From positions 1 to 64,000 of the forward strand of contig CAVOQT010000017.1 of NCBI GenBank assembly GCA_963698405.1: DNA of 64,000 nt, in the 5' to 3' direction. The notes under the pieces were generated by a model. It searched no databases and had not been told where the DNA came from. It saw only the letters and a program-made list of their open reading frames with translations. Positions 11,487 through 23,254 of the stretch are shown piece after piece (the first letter of the stretch is position 1; each line of letters opens with the position of its first letter). The stretch comes from SHZI01 sp963698405 (lineage in GTDB: Bacteria; Pseudomonadota; Gammaproteobacteria; Steroidobacterales; GCA-2729495). Made by a program: the position numbers and the translations under genes.

Positions 11487-13170
11487 ATGACTGAAAATTT
11501 CGCCGAACTGTTCGAGCAAAGTCTCGCCAACCAACGTATCAAGCCAGGCACGATCCTCATGGGTCGGGTGGTGGAAGTTTCCTCCGAGGCCGTGGTCGTC
11601 AGCGCCGGTCTCAAGTCCGAAGCGGTTATTCCCGCCAGCCAGTTCAAGAATGAACGCGGCGAACTCGAAGTAAAAGTCGGCGACGATGTCGAGGTTGCAC
11701 TCGATTATCTCGAAGACGGCTTTGGCGAAACCAAGCTGTCGCGTGAACGCGCCAAGCGCGTGCGAACCTGGGAAGCTCTTGAAGACGCATTCGAGAACAG
11801 CAAGATCGTCAAGGGCATCATCAACGGACGCGTCAAGGGCGGCTTTACCGTCGATATCGAATTTGTCCGGGCATTCCTGCCGGGCTCGCTGGTCGATGTA
11901 CGGCCGGTTCGCGATCCGTCCTATCTCGAGGGCAAGGAACTCGAATTCAAGGTCATCAAGCTCGACCGCCGCCGCAACAACGTGGTTGTTTCCCGGCGTG
12001 CAGTGGTCGAGGCAGAGTACAGCGCCGAGCGCGAGGCCCTGCTGGTCAACCTGCAGGAAGGTTCGGTCGTCAAGGGTGCGGTCAAGAACCTCACCGATTA
12101 CGGCGCGTTCGTCGACCTCGGCGGCATCGACGGCCTGCTGCACATCACCGATATGGCGTGGAAGCGCGTCAAGCATCCGTCTGAAGTGGTTACGGTCGGC
12201 GACGAGATCGAAGTCAAGATCCTGCGCTTTGATCGCGAGAAGAACCGCGTATCGCTCGGCATGAAGCAGCTGGGTTCGGATCCGTGGAAGGCAATCTCGC
12301 GGCGTTATCCGCCCAACACCCGTCTGTTCGGCAAGGTCACCAACATCGCTGACTACGGCTGCTTCGTCGAAATCGAGGAAGGCGTCGAGGGTCTGGTGCA
12401 CGTCTCCGAAATGGACTGGACCAACAAGAACGTCAGTCCGGCCAAGGTCGTGCAGATCGGCGATGAAGTCGAAGTGATGGTGCTGGATATCGACGAGGAG
12501 CGTCGGCGTATCTCCCTCGGCATCAAGCAGTGCAAGGTCAATCCCTGGTCGGACTTCGCCGTCGGCTTCAACAAGGGCGACAAGGTATCCGGCAAGATCA
12601 AGTCGATCACCGACTTCGGCATCTTCATCGGCCTGCCGGGCGGCATCGATGGCCTGGTGCACCTCTCCGATATCTCCTGGGATATCGCCGGGCGAGGAGG
12701 CGGTGCGCAACTACAAGAAGGGTGAGGACGTCGATACCGTGGTTCTGGCGATCGATCCGGAGCGCGAGCGCATTTCGCTCGGCATCAAGCAGCTGGATCT
12801 GGATCCGTTCTCCAAGTTCCTGGCGGACTTCCCCAAGGGCACCATCATGAAGGGTGTCATCTCCGAGGTTGATGCCCGCGGTGCGGTTGTCGATCTCGAG
12901 GGCGGGATCAAGGGCCAGTTGCGTGCCAGTGAGCTGTCGCGGGATCGCGTCGAAGATGCGCGTACGGTGCTCAAGGTCGGTGACGAAGTCGAGGCCAAGT
13001 TCACCGGGCTGGATCGCAAGAATCGCATCGTGTCGCTGTCGATCAAGGCCAAGGATGCCCACGAAGAGCAGCAGGCCATGGACAGCTACCGGTCCGAGAG
13101 CGGCGGCAGCACCGGAACCACGCTTGGTGAATTGCTGAAAGAGCAGATTTCCAACTCTGGCGACTCCTGA
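11487..13170 (+). CDS. rpsA: 30S ribosomal protein S1
   Basis: RNA-binding protein that brings mRNA to the 30S subunit. About 560 residues with six S1 (OB-fold) repeats, recognisable by recurring 'GxVxxITDFGxFxxLxGxxGLVHxSD' patterns starting near residues 20, 105, 190, 275, 360 and 450. Repeats 3 to 6 have the best-kept form ('NLTDYGAFVDLGGIDGLLHI', 'NIADYGCFVEIEEGVEGLVH'). One frameshift near 12690 in repeat 5; otherwise clean. Ends 'LLKEQISNSGDS'. Followed by ihfB, the normal neighbour. Confidence 0.96.
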
Positions 13171-13222
13171 TCCGGTTGTGCTGGACGAGGGGCAAGCCGG
13201 TTATGCGTAAGGGGACGCAGCG

Positions 13223-13525
13223 ATGACCAAGTCGGAGTTGATCGAAGTTCTGGCCAGAAAGCAGAAGCATCTGCCGACCAAGGATGTTGAGTTGGCTGTC
13301 AAGCATCTGCTTGACCTGATGAGCGATTCGCTGGCCGGTGGCCAGCGAATCGAGATCAGGGGCTTTGGCAGTCTTTCGCTGCATTTCCGTCCGCCGCGCA
13401 TGGGGCGCAACCCCAAGACGGGCGATGCCGTTGCGCTGGCCGGCAAGCATGTGCCGCACTTCAAGCCAGGCAAGGATCTGCGCGACCGGGTCAATGAGAA
13501 CCGGCACCTGCCCATCAAGGACTGA
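13223..13525 (+). CDS. ihfB: Integration host factor subunit beta
   Basis: DNA-bending HU/IHF family protein that pairs with IhfA (gene at 26.7 kb). 100 residues, intact: 'MTKSELIEVLARKQKHL', 'EIRGFGSLSLHFRPPRMGRNPKTGD' with the beta-arm Pro for DNA kinking, 'VPHFKPGKDLRDRVN'. The ATG follows 'AAGGGGACG'. Downstream of rpsA, as in most gammaproteobacteria. Confidence 0.96.
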   Translation: MTKSELIEVLARKQKHLPTKDVELAVKHLLDLMSDSLAGGQRIEIRGFGSLSLHFRPPRMGRNPKTGDAVALAGKHVPHFKPGKDLRDRVNENRHLPIKD

Positions 13526-13557
13526 TGCGCTGACCGGGTCTGACGACTGAGAATTTG

Positions 13558-13596
13558 CCGTCAGCATGGCCCGCTCGTGCTGACGGACGGCTTTTT
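13558..13596 (+). terminator. Rho-independent terminator after ihfB
   Basis: A 9-bp perfect inverted repeat CCGTCAGCA (13558-13566) / TGCTGACGG (13578-13586) is followed by ACGGC and a run of five T (13592-13596). It lies between the ihfB stop and the lapA ribosome site, so it either ends the rpsA-ihfB transcript or only partly separates it from lapAB. Confidence 0.7.
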
Positions 13597-13617
13597 CGAT
13601 CTTGCTGGAGGCCGTCG

Positions 13618-13914
13618 ATGCTCCGCAGTTTGCTTTATTCGGTTCTGCTGCTCCTGTTTATCGGGCTGGCCGCAGTGTTTGGCGCCCTGAATCCCGGGCG
13701 TATCGGCCTGGATTTCGCCTTTCAGGCGATTGAAGTCGAGAAATCCGTGGCCCTCATGGTGACCCTGGCGGTTGGCTGGGTCTTCGGCCTTTTCTGCGCC
13801 GGGGTCGGCGTCCTGCGACTGCTGAGCCAGCGGCGCGCGCTGCAGAGATCGCTGCGCCTTGCGGAACAGGAAGTTCAGGCATTGCGCAGCCTGCCGGTCA
13901 AGGATGCCGACTGA
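13618..13914 (+). CDS. lapA: LapA-family inner-membrane protein (DUF1049)
   Basis: Small membrane protein that works with LapB in controlling lipopolysaccharide synthesis. 98 residues with two hydrophobic segments (about 3-22 'LLYSVLLLLFIGLAAVFGA' and 42-65 'ALMVTLAVGWVFGLFCAGV') and a charged C-terminal helix, the normal LapA plan. ATG 13618 is chosen over the upstream TTG because GGAGG (13607-13611) stands 6 bases before it. The stop overlaps the lapB start by 11 bases. Intact. Confidence 0.85.
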   Translation: MLRSLLYSVLLLLFIGLAAVFGALNPGRIGLDFAFQAIEVEKSVALMVTLAVGWVFGLFCAGVGVLRLLSQRRALQRSLRLAEQEVQALRSLPVKDAD

Positions 13915-15088
13915 ATCCACATTCCTGTTCGCCGGCCTGTTGTTCCTGGCCGCTGCGCTGGGATACGTCTTTGCCCGCTATGGCGATTCCGATGAAGACG
14001 AGGAAGAGCTGCAGCGAGTCGGCCCGCGCCAATTTCGTCAAGGGCTTTCGCTACCTGCTGAACGAGGAGCCGGACCGGGCGGTCGAGGTCTTCACCAGCA
14101 GCGGCGATATCAACGAGGAAGGCCTGGAGACGCAGATCGCCATCGGCGGACTGTTCCGCCGGCGCGGCGAAGTCGATCGGGCCATCCGCATGCATCAGAA
14201 CCTGCTCGATCGTCCGGGGATCAGTCGCTGCACAGCGCGACAAGGCGCGTTTCGCACTGGCTGAGGACTTCTTCAGTGCGGGTCTGTTCGATCGTGCGGA
14301 AGATCTCTATCTGCAGCTCCGGGATGCCGGCGAGTACCGTGTCGCCGCCCTCAGGCGGCTGCTGCGCATCTGCGAGGTCACTGCTGAGTGGGATCGTGCG
14401 GTTGATCTCTGCGGTGAGCTGCTGCGGATTGGAGGCGGAGGCCGTGCCGCCTGCCCAGCTGGCCCATTACTACTGCGAGCTGGCTGAAGAAGCCCGCCGC
14501 AAAGCGCGACTGGCATGAGGCGTATCGGCTGCTGGAGCAGGCCGAGGCTGTGGAGCCGGGCAAAGGTGCGCGGTACGCTGATTCGCGGCGATCTCGCGGC
14601 AGATCGGGTCAGCTGGCAGTGGCTGCAGCGTGCCTATGCGGAAATCGCCAGGGCATTTCCGGCGATGCTTGGCGATATTCTGCCACGTCTGCTGCGCACC
14701 ATCCCGGAGTCCGGGCTCGAGTCCGCTGCTGAACGAGGTTACCGATACGCCTGACGGGCTGCGTGGCATTGCGCTGGCTGTCATTCGCGATCCTGCGATC
14801 ACGCATCCCGCTGCCATTGACTGTCTGGGCCGGTTCATCGAGCAGCAGCCGATCCTGCGGGATCTCGCGGCGGCTGGATTTCCTGAATCAGCGGCCCGGG
14901 AGTCCCGGCGACAGGCAATCGGCCGGGTGCGCAAGGCTCTGCATCAGCTTGCGCGCGCCGGTACGCGCTATCAGTGCGCAGACTGTGGTTACTACAGTTC
15001 GGCGCTGCAGTGGCAGTGCCCTGGATGCCGGGCATGGGATACGGTTGGTGCGGCTGACCGGCTGTTATTCAAAGGTTCGCCTGTATAG
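13904..15088 (+). CDS. lapB: Lipopolysaccharide assembly protein LapB (TPR and rubredoxin-like domain)
   Basis: Membrane-anchored TPR protein that regulates LpxC turnover with FtsH. N-terminal membrane helix 'FLFAGLLFLAAALGYVFARYG', then 'SARANFVKGFRYLLNEEPDRAVEVF', which is the LapB signature, TPR-like repeats, and at the C-terminus a zinc-binding rubredoxin-like module with two CxxC pairs ('YQCADCGYYSSALQWQCPGC'). About 394 residues if joined. Frameshifts near 14220, 14260, 14440, 14510 and 14720. Overlaps lapA, so it is translated with it. Confidence 0.88.
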
Positions 15089-15209
15089 GCCATTTCCGGG
15101 CAAAAGTCACCGGAAACCGCGCTGAGAAAAGGCGCATCGGTCTCCTAGGATGTCGTCGCTGCCACTGTGGCAGCGGTATTTCAAAGCATCATCTTTTCAG
15201 GAGTCTGTC

Positions 15210-15492
15210 ATGCGCAAGTACATCTGTCTGGGCTTGTTGGGCCTGCTTCCGGTGCTGGTTATCTGCGGGCCCGGTCGATATCAATACGGCTGATGCGGCA
15301 ACGATCGCACGCGAATTGAACGGCGTTGGTGAGAGCCGGGCGCGGGCTATCGTTGAGTTTCGCGAGAAGAATGGCCGGTTTGCCACGCCGGACGACGTGC
15401 TCAAGGTCTCCGGTATCGGTCCGCAGGTTCTCAAGTTGAATCGGGAAAACATCCGTACTGGCCAGCCTGCCAAGACCATCGATCAGCAATAA
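15210..15492 (+). CDS. ComEA-like helix-hairpin-helix protein
   Basis: About 94 residues: a hydrophobic N-terminus ('YICLGLLGLLPVLVI') that may be a signal peptide, then two helix-hairpin-helix motifs ('VDINTADAATIARELNGVG', 'VLKVSGIGPQVLKLN') as in ComEA and related DNA-binding proteins. A one-base shift near 15270 separates the signal part from the HHH part. ATG 15210 follows 'CAGGAG'. It could be a periplasmic DNA receptor for uptake or one of the many small HHH proteins of unknown role; no other competence gene is in the window. Confidence 0.7.
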
Positions 15493-15511
15493 GGCAACCG
15501 GCTGTTCCGCA

Positions 15512-15537
15512 AGCGGCACAGCCGGGACTGTGCCGCT
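15512..15537. terminator. Hairpin without U-run downstream of the HHH gene
   Basis: Perfect 10-bp inverted repeat AGCGGCACAG / CTGTGCCGCT with a 6-base loop, 20 bases after the stop of the HHH gene. There is no run of T after it. It is probably a transcript 3' end or RNA-stabilising hairpin; a smaller palindrome (GCTGCCA-CTG-TGGCAGC, 15158-15174) lies upstream of the same gene. Confidence 0.5.
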
Positions 15538-15623
15538 CGCGGGCTGCAGTCCCCGGACGTGGCCGGCAAGTATTGGCTATGATGGCCGCCTGTTGCCAAT
15601 AACAAGAAGTCCGGAGCTTTCAT

Positions 15624-16483
15624 ATGAAGGGACCAGTCCGTACAGCCGTTTTTCCGGTTGCTGGCCGGGGTACGCGTTTTCTGCCGGCCACCAAGGCCAT
15701 GCCGAAGGAGATGATGCCGATCGTCGACAAGCCGCTGGTCCAGTATGCAGTTGAGGAGGCACTGGAGGCGGGCGTAACCCGTCTGGTGTTTGTCACCGGG
15801 AGCAGCAAGCGTGCGATTGAAGATCACTTCGATCGCGATCCGGAGCTGGAGCGTGCGCTGAGCGTTGCGGGCAAGCAGGATCTGCTTGATGTCGTCAGGG
15901 CAATCCTGCCGGCGGGTGTTTCCTGTGTGTATATCCGGCAGGGCGAGCCACTTGGCCTCGGGCATGCGGTGCTGTGTGCCAGGCCAGCTGTGGGTGATGA
16001 GCCGTTTTTTGTGCACTTGCCGGACGACCTGATCCGGGCCGAGATCGGCTGTCTTGCCCAGTTGCGCGCGCACTACGAAGCGCATGGCTCCAGTGTCATC
16101 GCGGTACAGGAAGTGCCGCCGAGCCGGACGCGCGATTACGGAATTGTCGCCGTCGATGGCAACAATCGGTTGCAGCAGATCGTCGAGAAGCCCGCACCGG
16201 AGCTCGCGCCTTCACGGCTCGCCGTGGTCGGACGCTATCTGCTGGCACCGCAGATCTTCGACATCCTGGAATCAACCGGGCGGGGTGCCGGCGGTGAGAT
16301 ACAGCTGACCGACGGTATTGCACGCCTGCTGCGGCGTCGAACCGGTTTATGCGCTGCCATTTTCCGGCCAGCGCTACGATTGCGGCAGCAAGCTGGGCTA
16401 CGTACAGGCAACCGTGGACTACGCGCTGGCGGATCCTGCATTGCAGGCTCCGCTGCGCGCACACCTGCAGACGCTTGGGCTAA
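15624..16483 (+). CDS. galU: UTP-glucose-1-phosphate uridylyltransferase
   Basis: Makes UDP-glucose for envelope polysaccharides. 'AVFPVAGRGTRFLPATKAMPKEMMPIVDKPL' region with the nucleotide-binding Gly-Arg-Gly-Thr and Lys residues; 'FFVHLPDDLI'; 'RDYGIVAVD'; 'EIQLTDGIARLL'; after a shift near 16335, 'FSGQRYDCGSKLGYVQATVDYAL' as in GalU. About 286 residues. The stop is taken as TAA 16481-16483 because the next bases are the tRNA-Asn gene; reaching it needs one more indel, otherwise the frame runs to 16530 through the tRNA. Confidence 0.92.
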
Positions 16484-16488
16484 AGAGT

Positions 16489-16563
16489 TGGCTCCCCGGG
16501 CCGGATTCGAACCAGCGACCAACCGGTTAACAGCCGGTTGCTCTACCACTGAGCTACCGGGGA
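16489..16563 (-). tRNA. tRNA-Asn(GTT)
   Basis: A cloverleaf is clear on the minus strand: acceptor TCCCCGG/CCGGGGA, D-arm GCTCAGTGGTAGAGC, anticodon stem ACCGG/CCGGT around loop CTGTTAA (anticodon GTT), T-arm with TTCGAAT, and an encoded CCA end. 75 bases. It lies convergent to the 3' end of galU, only a few bases from its stop. Confidence 0.97.
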
Positions 16564-16627
16564 AGTGAGAGAAGCCCTGAAGCAACCGCGGGATTTTCCG
16601 GGAAGGCGCTGTAGCAAGTCAAGGATG

Positions 16628-17810
16628 TCAGCCGATAACGCTTTTCAGCCGCCGGATGGTCTCCTTCAACGTATCCAGGCTGCAGGCAAAAGAGAGTCGT
16701 ATATAGCCCGGCGCTCCGAAGGCGGAGCCCGGTACCACGGCGACCTCAGCCTTGCTCAGCAGGAGTTCGGCAAAGTGCCAGATCATCCTTCAGTCCCTTG
16801 GCCCGAATTGCCTCGCTGACGTTCGGGAAGGCGTAGAAGGTTCCAGCTGAGGGCAGGCACTGAAATCCCGGGATATCGTTGAGGGCTGCGACCAGATAGT
16901 CATGCCGGGCGCGAAAAGCCTTGGTCATCTCCCGCACGCAGGACTGGTCGCCATTCAAGGCTGCGACGCTGGCGGCCTGGGAAATGCTGCAGGGATTGGA
17001 AGTGCTCTGGCTCTGGATCTTCTTCATCGCGGCGATGATGGTCTTGGGTCCACCGGCGTAGCCGATGCGCCAGCCGGTCATCGCATAGGCCTTCGAGACG
17101 CCGTTGATCGTTACCGTCCGGTCGTACAGGTTGGGGCAGGCTTCAGCGAAGCTGACGAAGGGCTCGTCTGCCCAGTAGATGTGCTCGTACATGTCGTCGG
17201 CGGCGATCACGATGGACGGATATTTTTCCAGGACTGCGCCCAGTGCCTGCAGTTCGCGCGCGTATAGGCAGCGCCGGTCGGATTCGATGGGCTGTTGAGG
17301 AAGATCAGCCGGGTACGCGGCGTAATCGCTGCTTCCAGCAGGCGGGGCGTGATCTTGAAGCCGTCTTCCAGCATGGCGGCAACGATCACGGGCTCGGCAT
17401 CAGCCAGCTTGATCATGTCCGGATAGGACACCCAGTAGGGCGCCGGCACGATGGCTTCGTCGCCGGGATTCAGTACGGCGCCGCAGACGTTGTAACAGGT
17501 CTGCTTGGCGCCGCTGGAAACGATGATCTGGTCCAGCCCATAGCTCAGATGATTTTCGCGCTGGAATTTGTCGATGATGGCTTTTTTCAGTGCCGGGGTG
17601 CCTTCGACCTGCGTGTAGCGTGGTCTGGCCATTCTGGATTGCTGCAATGCCTGCCGCACGGATGTGTTCGGGGGTATCGAAATCCGGCTCGCCTGCGCCG
17701 AGGTCGATCACGTCGTGACCCTTGGCGCGTAACTCGGCAGCGGCTGCTGCGACGGCCATGGTCGGCGATGGCTTGACGCGCTGGCAACGTTGGGAAACTG
17801 CTAGACTCAC
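16628..17810 (-). CDS. aspC: Aspartate aminotransferase-type PLP enzyme (class I)
   Basis: About 393 residues. 'AVSQRCQRVKPSPTMAVAAAAAEL', 'DVIDLGAGEPDFDTPEHI', 'NHLSYGLDQIIVSSGAKQ', 'FLNSPSNPTGAAY' and the PLP lysine in 'INGVSKAYAMTGWRIGYAGG' place it in the class I subgroup gamma (thermophile-type) aspartate aminotransferases; some members also make prephenate-derived amino acids. The start is taken as GTG 17810 after AAGGAA; the ATG upstream gives an extra 22 residues of no family likeness. Ends 'TIRRLKSVIG'. Frameshifts near 16780, 17250 and 17630. Divergent from uvrB. Confidence 0.85.
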
Positions 17811-17896
17811 CGTGATTTCCTTGCTGTGTTCGTGACTCGTGAGGGCTGCAGATATTAAGGGATTCAGTGCCCGCAACCAACAGGCAACAGACTGTG

Positions 17897-19916
<2,020 letters not shown>

Positions 19917-20000
19917 TTTTGCCTTGCCTTCTGCGCGTGCCATTCGGTATCGTGGCGCCCGGTCGGGATGCGGCAGGGCCGTTTCCCCGATAGATGCGAC

Positions 20001-20076
20001 AGGCGCGTAGCTCAGTGGTTAGAGCACTTCCTTGACATGGAAGGGGTCGGAGGTTCAACTCCTCTCGCGCCTACCA
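20001..20076 (+). tRNA. tRNA-Val(GAC)
   Basis: Acceptor AGGCGCG/CGCGCCT, D-arm GCTCAGTGGTTAGAGC, anticodon loop TTGACAT (anticodon GAC), T-loop TTCAACT, encoded CCA. 76 bases. It ends 21 bases before the thrS start, so it may be processed from the same transcript. A possible promoter (TTGCCT 19924-19929, TATCGT 19948-19953) stands upstream. Confidence 0.97.
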
Positions 20077-20097
20077 ACTTTCTGGACAAGTTCACCC

Positions 20098-22027
20098 ATG
20101 CCCGTCATTACCCTGCCTGACGGCAGTCAGAAGGCGTTTGATCGCCCGGTTTCGGTTGCCGAGGTGGCGTCGTCCATTGGTGCCGGTCTGGCGCGCGCCG
20201 CGCTGGCCGGGCGGGTCGATGACCAGCTCGTCGATACCTCATATGTGATCGATGGCGATGCGCGCCTGTCCATCGTCACGCCCAAGGATCCGGCCGGCCT
20301 TGAAATCATCCGGCACTCCACGGCCCATCTGCTGGCGCAGGCCGTGCAGTCGCTGTTTCCGGATGCGCAGGTGACCATCGGTCCGGTCATCGAGGACGGC
20401 TTCTATTACGACTTCGCCTTCAAGCGGCCCTTCACGCCGGAAGACCTCGCGGCCATCGAAGCGCGCATGAAGGAACTCGCCAGCGCCGACCTGCCGGTTG
20501 AGCGCAAGCTGATGGGGCGCGACGAGGCTGTTGCGTACTTCAAGGGCATCGGTGAGCACTACAAGGCCGAGATCATCGCCAGCATTCCGGCGGAACAGGA
20601 CATCAGCCTGTACGGGCAGGGCGACTGGGTCGACCTGTGCCGCGGTCCGCATGTGCCTTCTACCGGTCGCCTCAAGGCTTTCAAGCTGACCAAGCTTGCC
20701 GGTGCCTACTGGCGCGGCGATTCGCGCAACGAGATGCTGCAGCGGATCTACGGCACGGCCTGGCAGGACGAGGCGGCGCTGAAGGCCTATCTGCTGCGGC
20801 TCGAAGAAGCCGAGAAGCGCGATCACCGCAAGCTCGGTCGTGAACTCGATCTGTTCCACTTCCAGGAAGAATCGCCGGGTGCCGTGTTCTGGCATCCCAA
20901 AGGCTGGACGCTGTTCCAGCAGTTGATCGGCTACATGCGCGACACGCAGCGCGCGGCCGGCTACCAGGAAGTCAACACGCCGGAGATTCTGGACCGCGAA
21001 CTCTGGGTGCAGTCCGGGCACATGGAGAAGTTCGGCGAAAACATGTTTCTGACGCAGACGCCTGACGAGCGGGTCTATGCGATCAAGCCGATGAACTGCC
21101 CCGGACACGTGCAGGTATTCAATCAGGGGCTGCGCAGCTACCGCGATCTGCCGCTGCGATTCTGCGAGTTCGGCAAGGTGCACCGCTATGAGCCCTCGGG
21201 TGCGCTGCACGGGCTGATGCGCGTGCGCGCCTTTACCCAGGACGATGCCCATGTGTTCTGTACCGAAGACCAGATCACCTCGGAGTCGGTGGCGATCACC
21301 GACCTGATCCTCGGCATCTACCGCGACTTCGGTTTCGACGATATACGCATCAAGTTTTCCGACCGCCCGGAAAAGCGCGTCGGCAGCGATGCGATCTGGG
21401 ATCGGGCCGAGGCAGCGCTGCGCTCGGCGGCGGAGGCGGCTGAACTCGAACTCGAATACAACCCGGGTGAAGGGGCTTTCTACGGCCCGAAGCTTGAGTT
21501 TGTGCTGCGCGATGCGATCGGCCGGGACTGGCAGTGCGGCACCCTGCAGGTGGACTTCAACATGCCGGAGCGGCTCGGCGCCTCCTATGTGGGTGACGAC
21601 AGCCAGCGCCGGATCCCGGTCATGCTGCACCGGGCCATGTTCGGCTCCCTGGAGCGCTTCTGCGGCATTTTGCTGGAGCACCATGCCGGGCCGGCTGCCC
21701 ACCTGGCTGGCGCCGGTGCAGGTCGCGATCCTGAATATCACCGACCGGCAGGCCGGATATGCCGGGACCGTTCAGGAAGTCCTGAAAAATCAGGGTGTTC
21801 GGGCCTCGGTGGACTTGAGGAATGAGAAGATTGGCTTTAAGATTCGCGAGCATACCCTGCAGCGCGTTCCCTACCTGGTAGTTGTCGGGGATCGCGAAGC
21901 GCAAAATAATGAAGTGGCCGTGCGCACACGAAGCGGCAAGGATCTGGGCAGCATGCCTCTTGAGCAGCTGATCCAGCGCCTTTCAGCCGAGGTCGTGAGC
22001 CGCGGCCGTAATTTAATGGAGGATTGA
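20098..22027 (+). CDS. thrS: Threonyl-tRNA synthetase
   Basis: Class II synthetase. Domain order: TGS ('ITLPDGSQKAFDRPVSVAEV', 1-60), editing domain ('IRHSTAHLLAQAVQSLFP', 'YYDFAFKRPFTPEDL', with the zinc-site-like His and Cys of 'WVDLCRGPHVPSTG'), catalytic core ('MNCPGHVQVFN' with the zinc cysteine, 'EFGKVHRYEPSGALHGLMRVR', 'PVMLHRAMFGSLERF') and the anticodon-binding domain ('VAILNITDRQAGYA', 'VDLRNEKIGFKIREH'). About 642 residues. One frameshift near 21690. First gene of the thrS-infC-rpmI-rplT-pheST-ihfA block. Confidence 0.97.
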
Positions 22028-22030
22028 CGT

Positions 22031-22549
22031 ATCGCTGCGAATAAACGAGTGCGCCGGAACGACGAGATCGAGGCCAAAGAGATTCGCGTCATCGGTAGTG
22101 ATGGCGAACAGGTTGGCGTTCTGTCCCGTGAGGCTGCGTTGCAGTTGGCATCGGAGTCGGCAATGGACCTGGTGGAGATTTCACCGACCGCAGTACCACC
22201 CGTTTGCCGCATCATGGATTTCGGCAAGTTCCTGTTCGAAGCGAACAAGAAGGCGCATGCAGCGAAGCGCAAACAGAAGCAGATCCAGGTCAAGGAAGTA
22301 AAGTTCCGTCCGGGAACCGACGAGGGCGATTACCAGATCAAGATGCGTAATCTCCTGCGGTTTCTCGAGGCGGGAGACAAGGCCAAGGTAACCTTGCGGT
22401 TCCGTGGCCGGGAGATGGCTCATCAGGAGATCGGCGTGCGGCTCCTGCAGAGAGTCCGACAGGACCTCGAGTCAATTGGGACCGTTGAACAATTTCCCCG
22501 GATGGAAGGCCGGCAAATGGTCATGGTCATCGCACCCAAGAAGAAGTGA
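22031..22549 (+). CDS. infC: Translation initiation factor IF-3 (AUC start)
   Basis: 172 residues, intact. N-domain 'NKRVRRNDEIEAKEIRVIGSDG', linker rich in Lys, C-domain 'VKEVKFRPGTDEGDYQIKMR', 'VTLRFRGREMAHQEIG', end 'MVMVIAPKKK'. The only start that gives the normal N-terminus is ATC at 22031, 3 bases after the thrS stop and 8 bases after GGAGG (22018-22022). A GTG at 22049 would cut off six family-typical residues and has no SD. In E. coli infC starts with AUU, and IF-3 represses its own translation by rejecting such codons; that feedback is expected here. Confidence 0.93.
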   Translation: MAANKRVRRNDEIEAKEIRVIGSDGEQVGVLSREAALQLASESAMDLVEISPTAVPPVCRIMDFGKFLFEANKKAHAAKRKQKQIQVKEVKFRPGTDEGDYQIKMRNLLRFLEAGDKAKVTLRFRGREMAHQEIGVRLLQRVRQDLESIGTVEQFPRMEGRQMVMVIAPKKK

Positions 22550-22577
22550 GTGACGGCAATTAGAAGTGAGTGACGGC
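22542..22577 (+). repeat. 20-bp tandem duplication at the infC stop
   Basis: The 16-base string AGAAGTGAGTGACGGC occurs at 22542-22557, across the infC stop codon, and again at 22562-22577, a period of 20 bases. The second copy lies in the infC-rpmI gap. It is either a small replication-slippage duplication or an assembly error; it adds 20 bases to a leader that in E. coli carries the L20 autoregulation site. Confidence 0.8.
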
Positions 22578-22665
22578 TGTTGCCGCCAGCAATTGTGCTG
22601 TCGGTGATTCCGGAACCCGCCTGCCCCGGCCAATCCCGGTTCGGTTCAGGCTACAGGAGACGACA

Positions 22666-22860
22666 ATGCCTAAGATGAAGACCAATCGGGGCGCTGCCAA
22701 GCGCTTCAGGGCAACTGCGAATGGCTACAAGTGCGCGCAGTCCCATCTCAACCATATCCTGACGAAGAAAAGCTCGAAGCGTAAGCGCCAACTGGGTGCC
22801 ATGAACCAGGTCGCTGAGTGCGACGTGCCCGCCGTCCGGAAAATGTTGCCGTACACCTGA
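22666..22860 (+). CDS. rpmI: 50S ribosomal protein L35
   Basis: 64 residues, intact: 'MPKMKTNRGAAKRFRATANG', 'LTKKSSKRKRQLGAMNQV', end 'VRKMLPYT'. Highly basic as usual. ATG 22666 follows AGGAGA; the longer upstream frame has no homology. Cotranscribed with infC and rplT; in E. coli L20 represses this cistron. Confidence 0.96.
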   Translation: MPKMKTNRGAAKRFRATANGYKCAQSHLNHILTKKSSKRKRQLGAMNQVAECDVPAVRKMLPYT

Positions 22861-22873
22861 GGAGGACCGATTC

Positions 22874-23239
22874 ATGGCACGAGTAAAACGTGGTGTGACG
22901 GTCAAGGCCCGTCACAAGAAGATGCTCAAGAAGGCCAAGGGCATGTCCCAGGCCCGGAGCAAGTTGTACAAGACTGCCAAGCAGGCAGTCATCAAGGCCG
23001 GTCAATACGCGTTCCGCGATCGTCGGGTGCGCAAGCGTGAGTTCCGCGCCCTGTGGATCACGCGTATCAACGCTGCTGCCCGTCTGCATGGTCTTTCCTA
23101 TAGCCGTTTCATGAACGGCTTGCTGAAGGCTGGCGTCGAGGTGGACCGGAAGATGCTGGCTGACCTCGCTGTACACGATGCGGCAGCGTTCGGTGCTCTG
23201 GCCGAGAAGGCCAAGGCCAGTCTCAGCGCTGCTGCCTGA
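22874..23239 (+). CDS. rplT: 50S ribosomal protein L20
   Basis: 121 residues, intact. 'MARVKRGVTVKARHKKMLKKAKG' is the basic N-terminal helix that threads 23S rRNA; 'FRDRRVRKREFRALWITRINAA' and 'GLSYSRFMNGL' are the globular part. GAGGA lies 8 bases upstream of the ATG. In E. coli it is both an assembly protein and the repressor of its operon. Confidence 0.97.
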   Translation: MARVKRGVTVKARHKKMLKKAKGMSQARSKLYKTAKQAVIKAGQYAFRDRRVRKREFRALWITRINAAARLHGLSYSRFMNGLLKAGVEVDRKMLADLAVHDAAAFGALAEKAKASLSAAA

Positions 23240-23254
23240 CCAGCATGCCCAGGG

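Noticed and set aside
15158..15174. Palindrome GCTGCCA-CTG-TGGCAGC as an operator for the HHH gene
   Set aside because: Short, common G+C-rich hairpin with no promoter seen around it; not enough to call a site.
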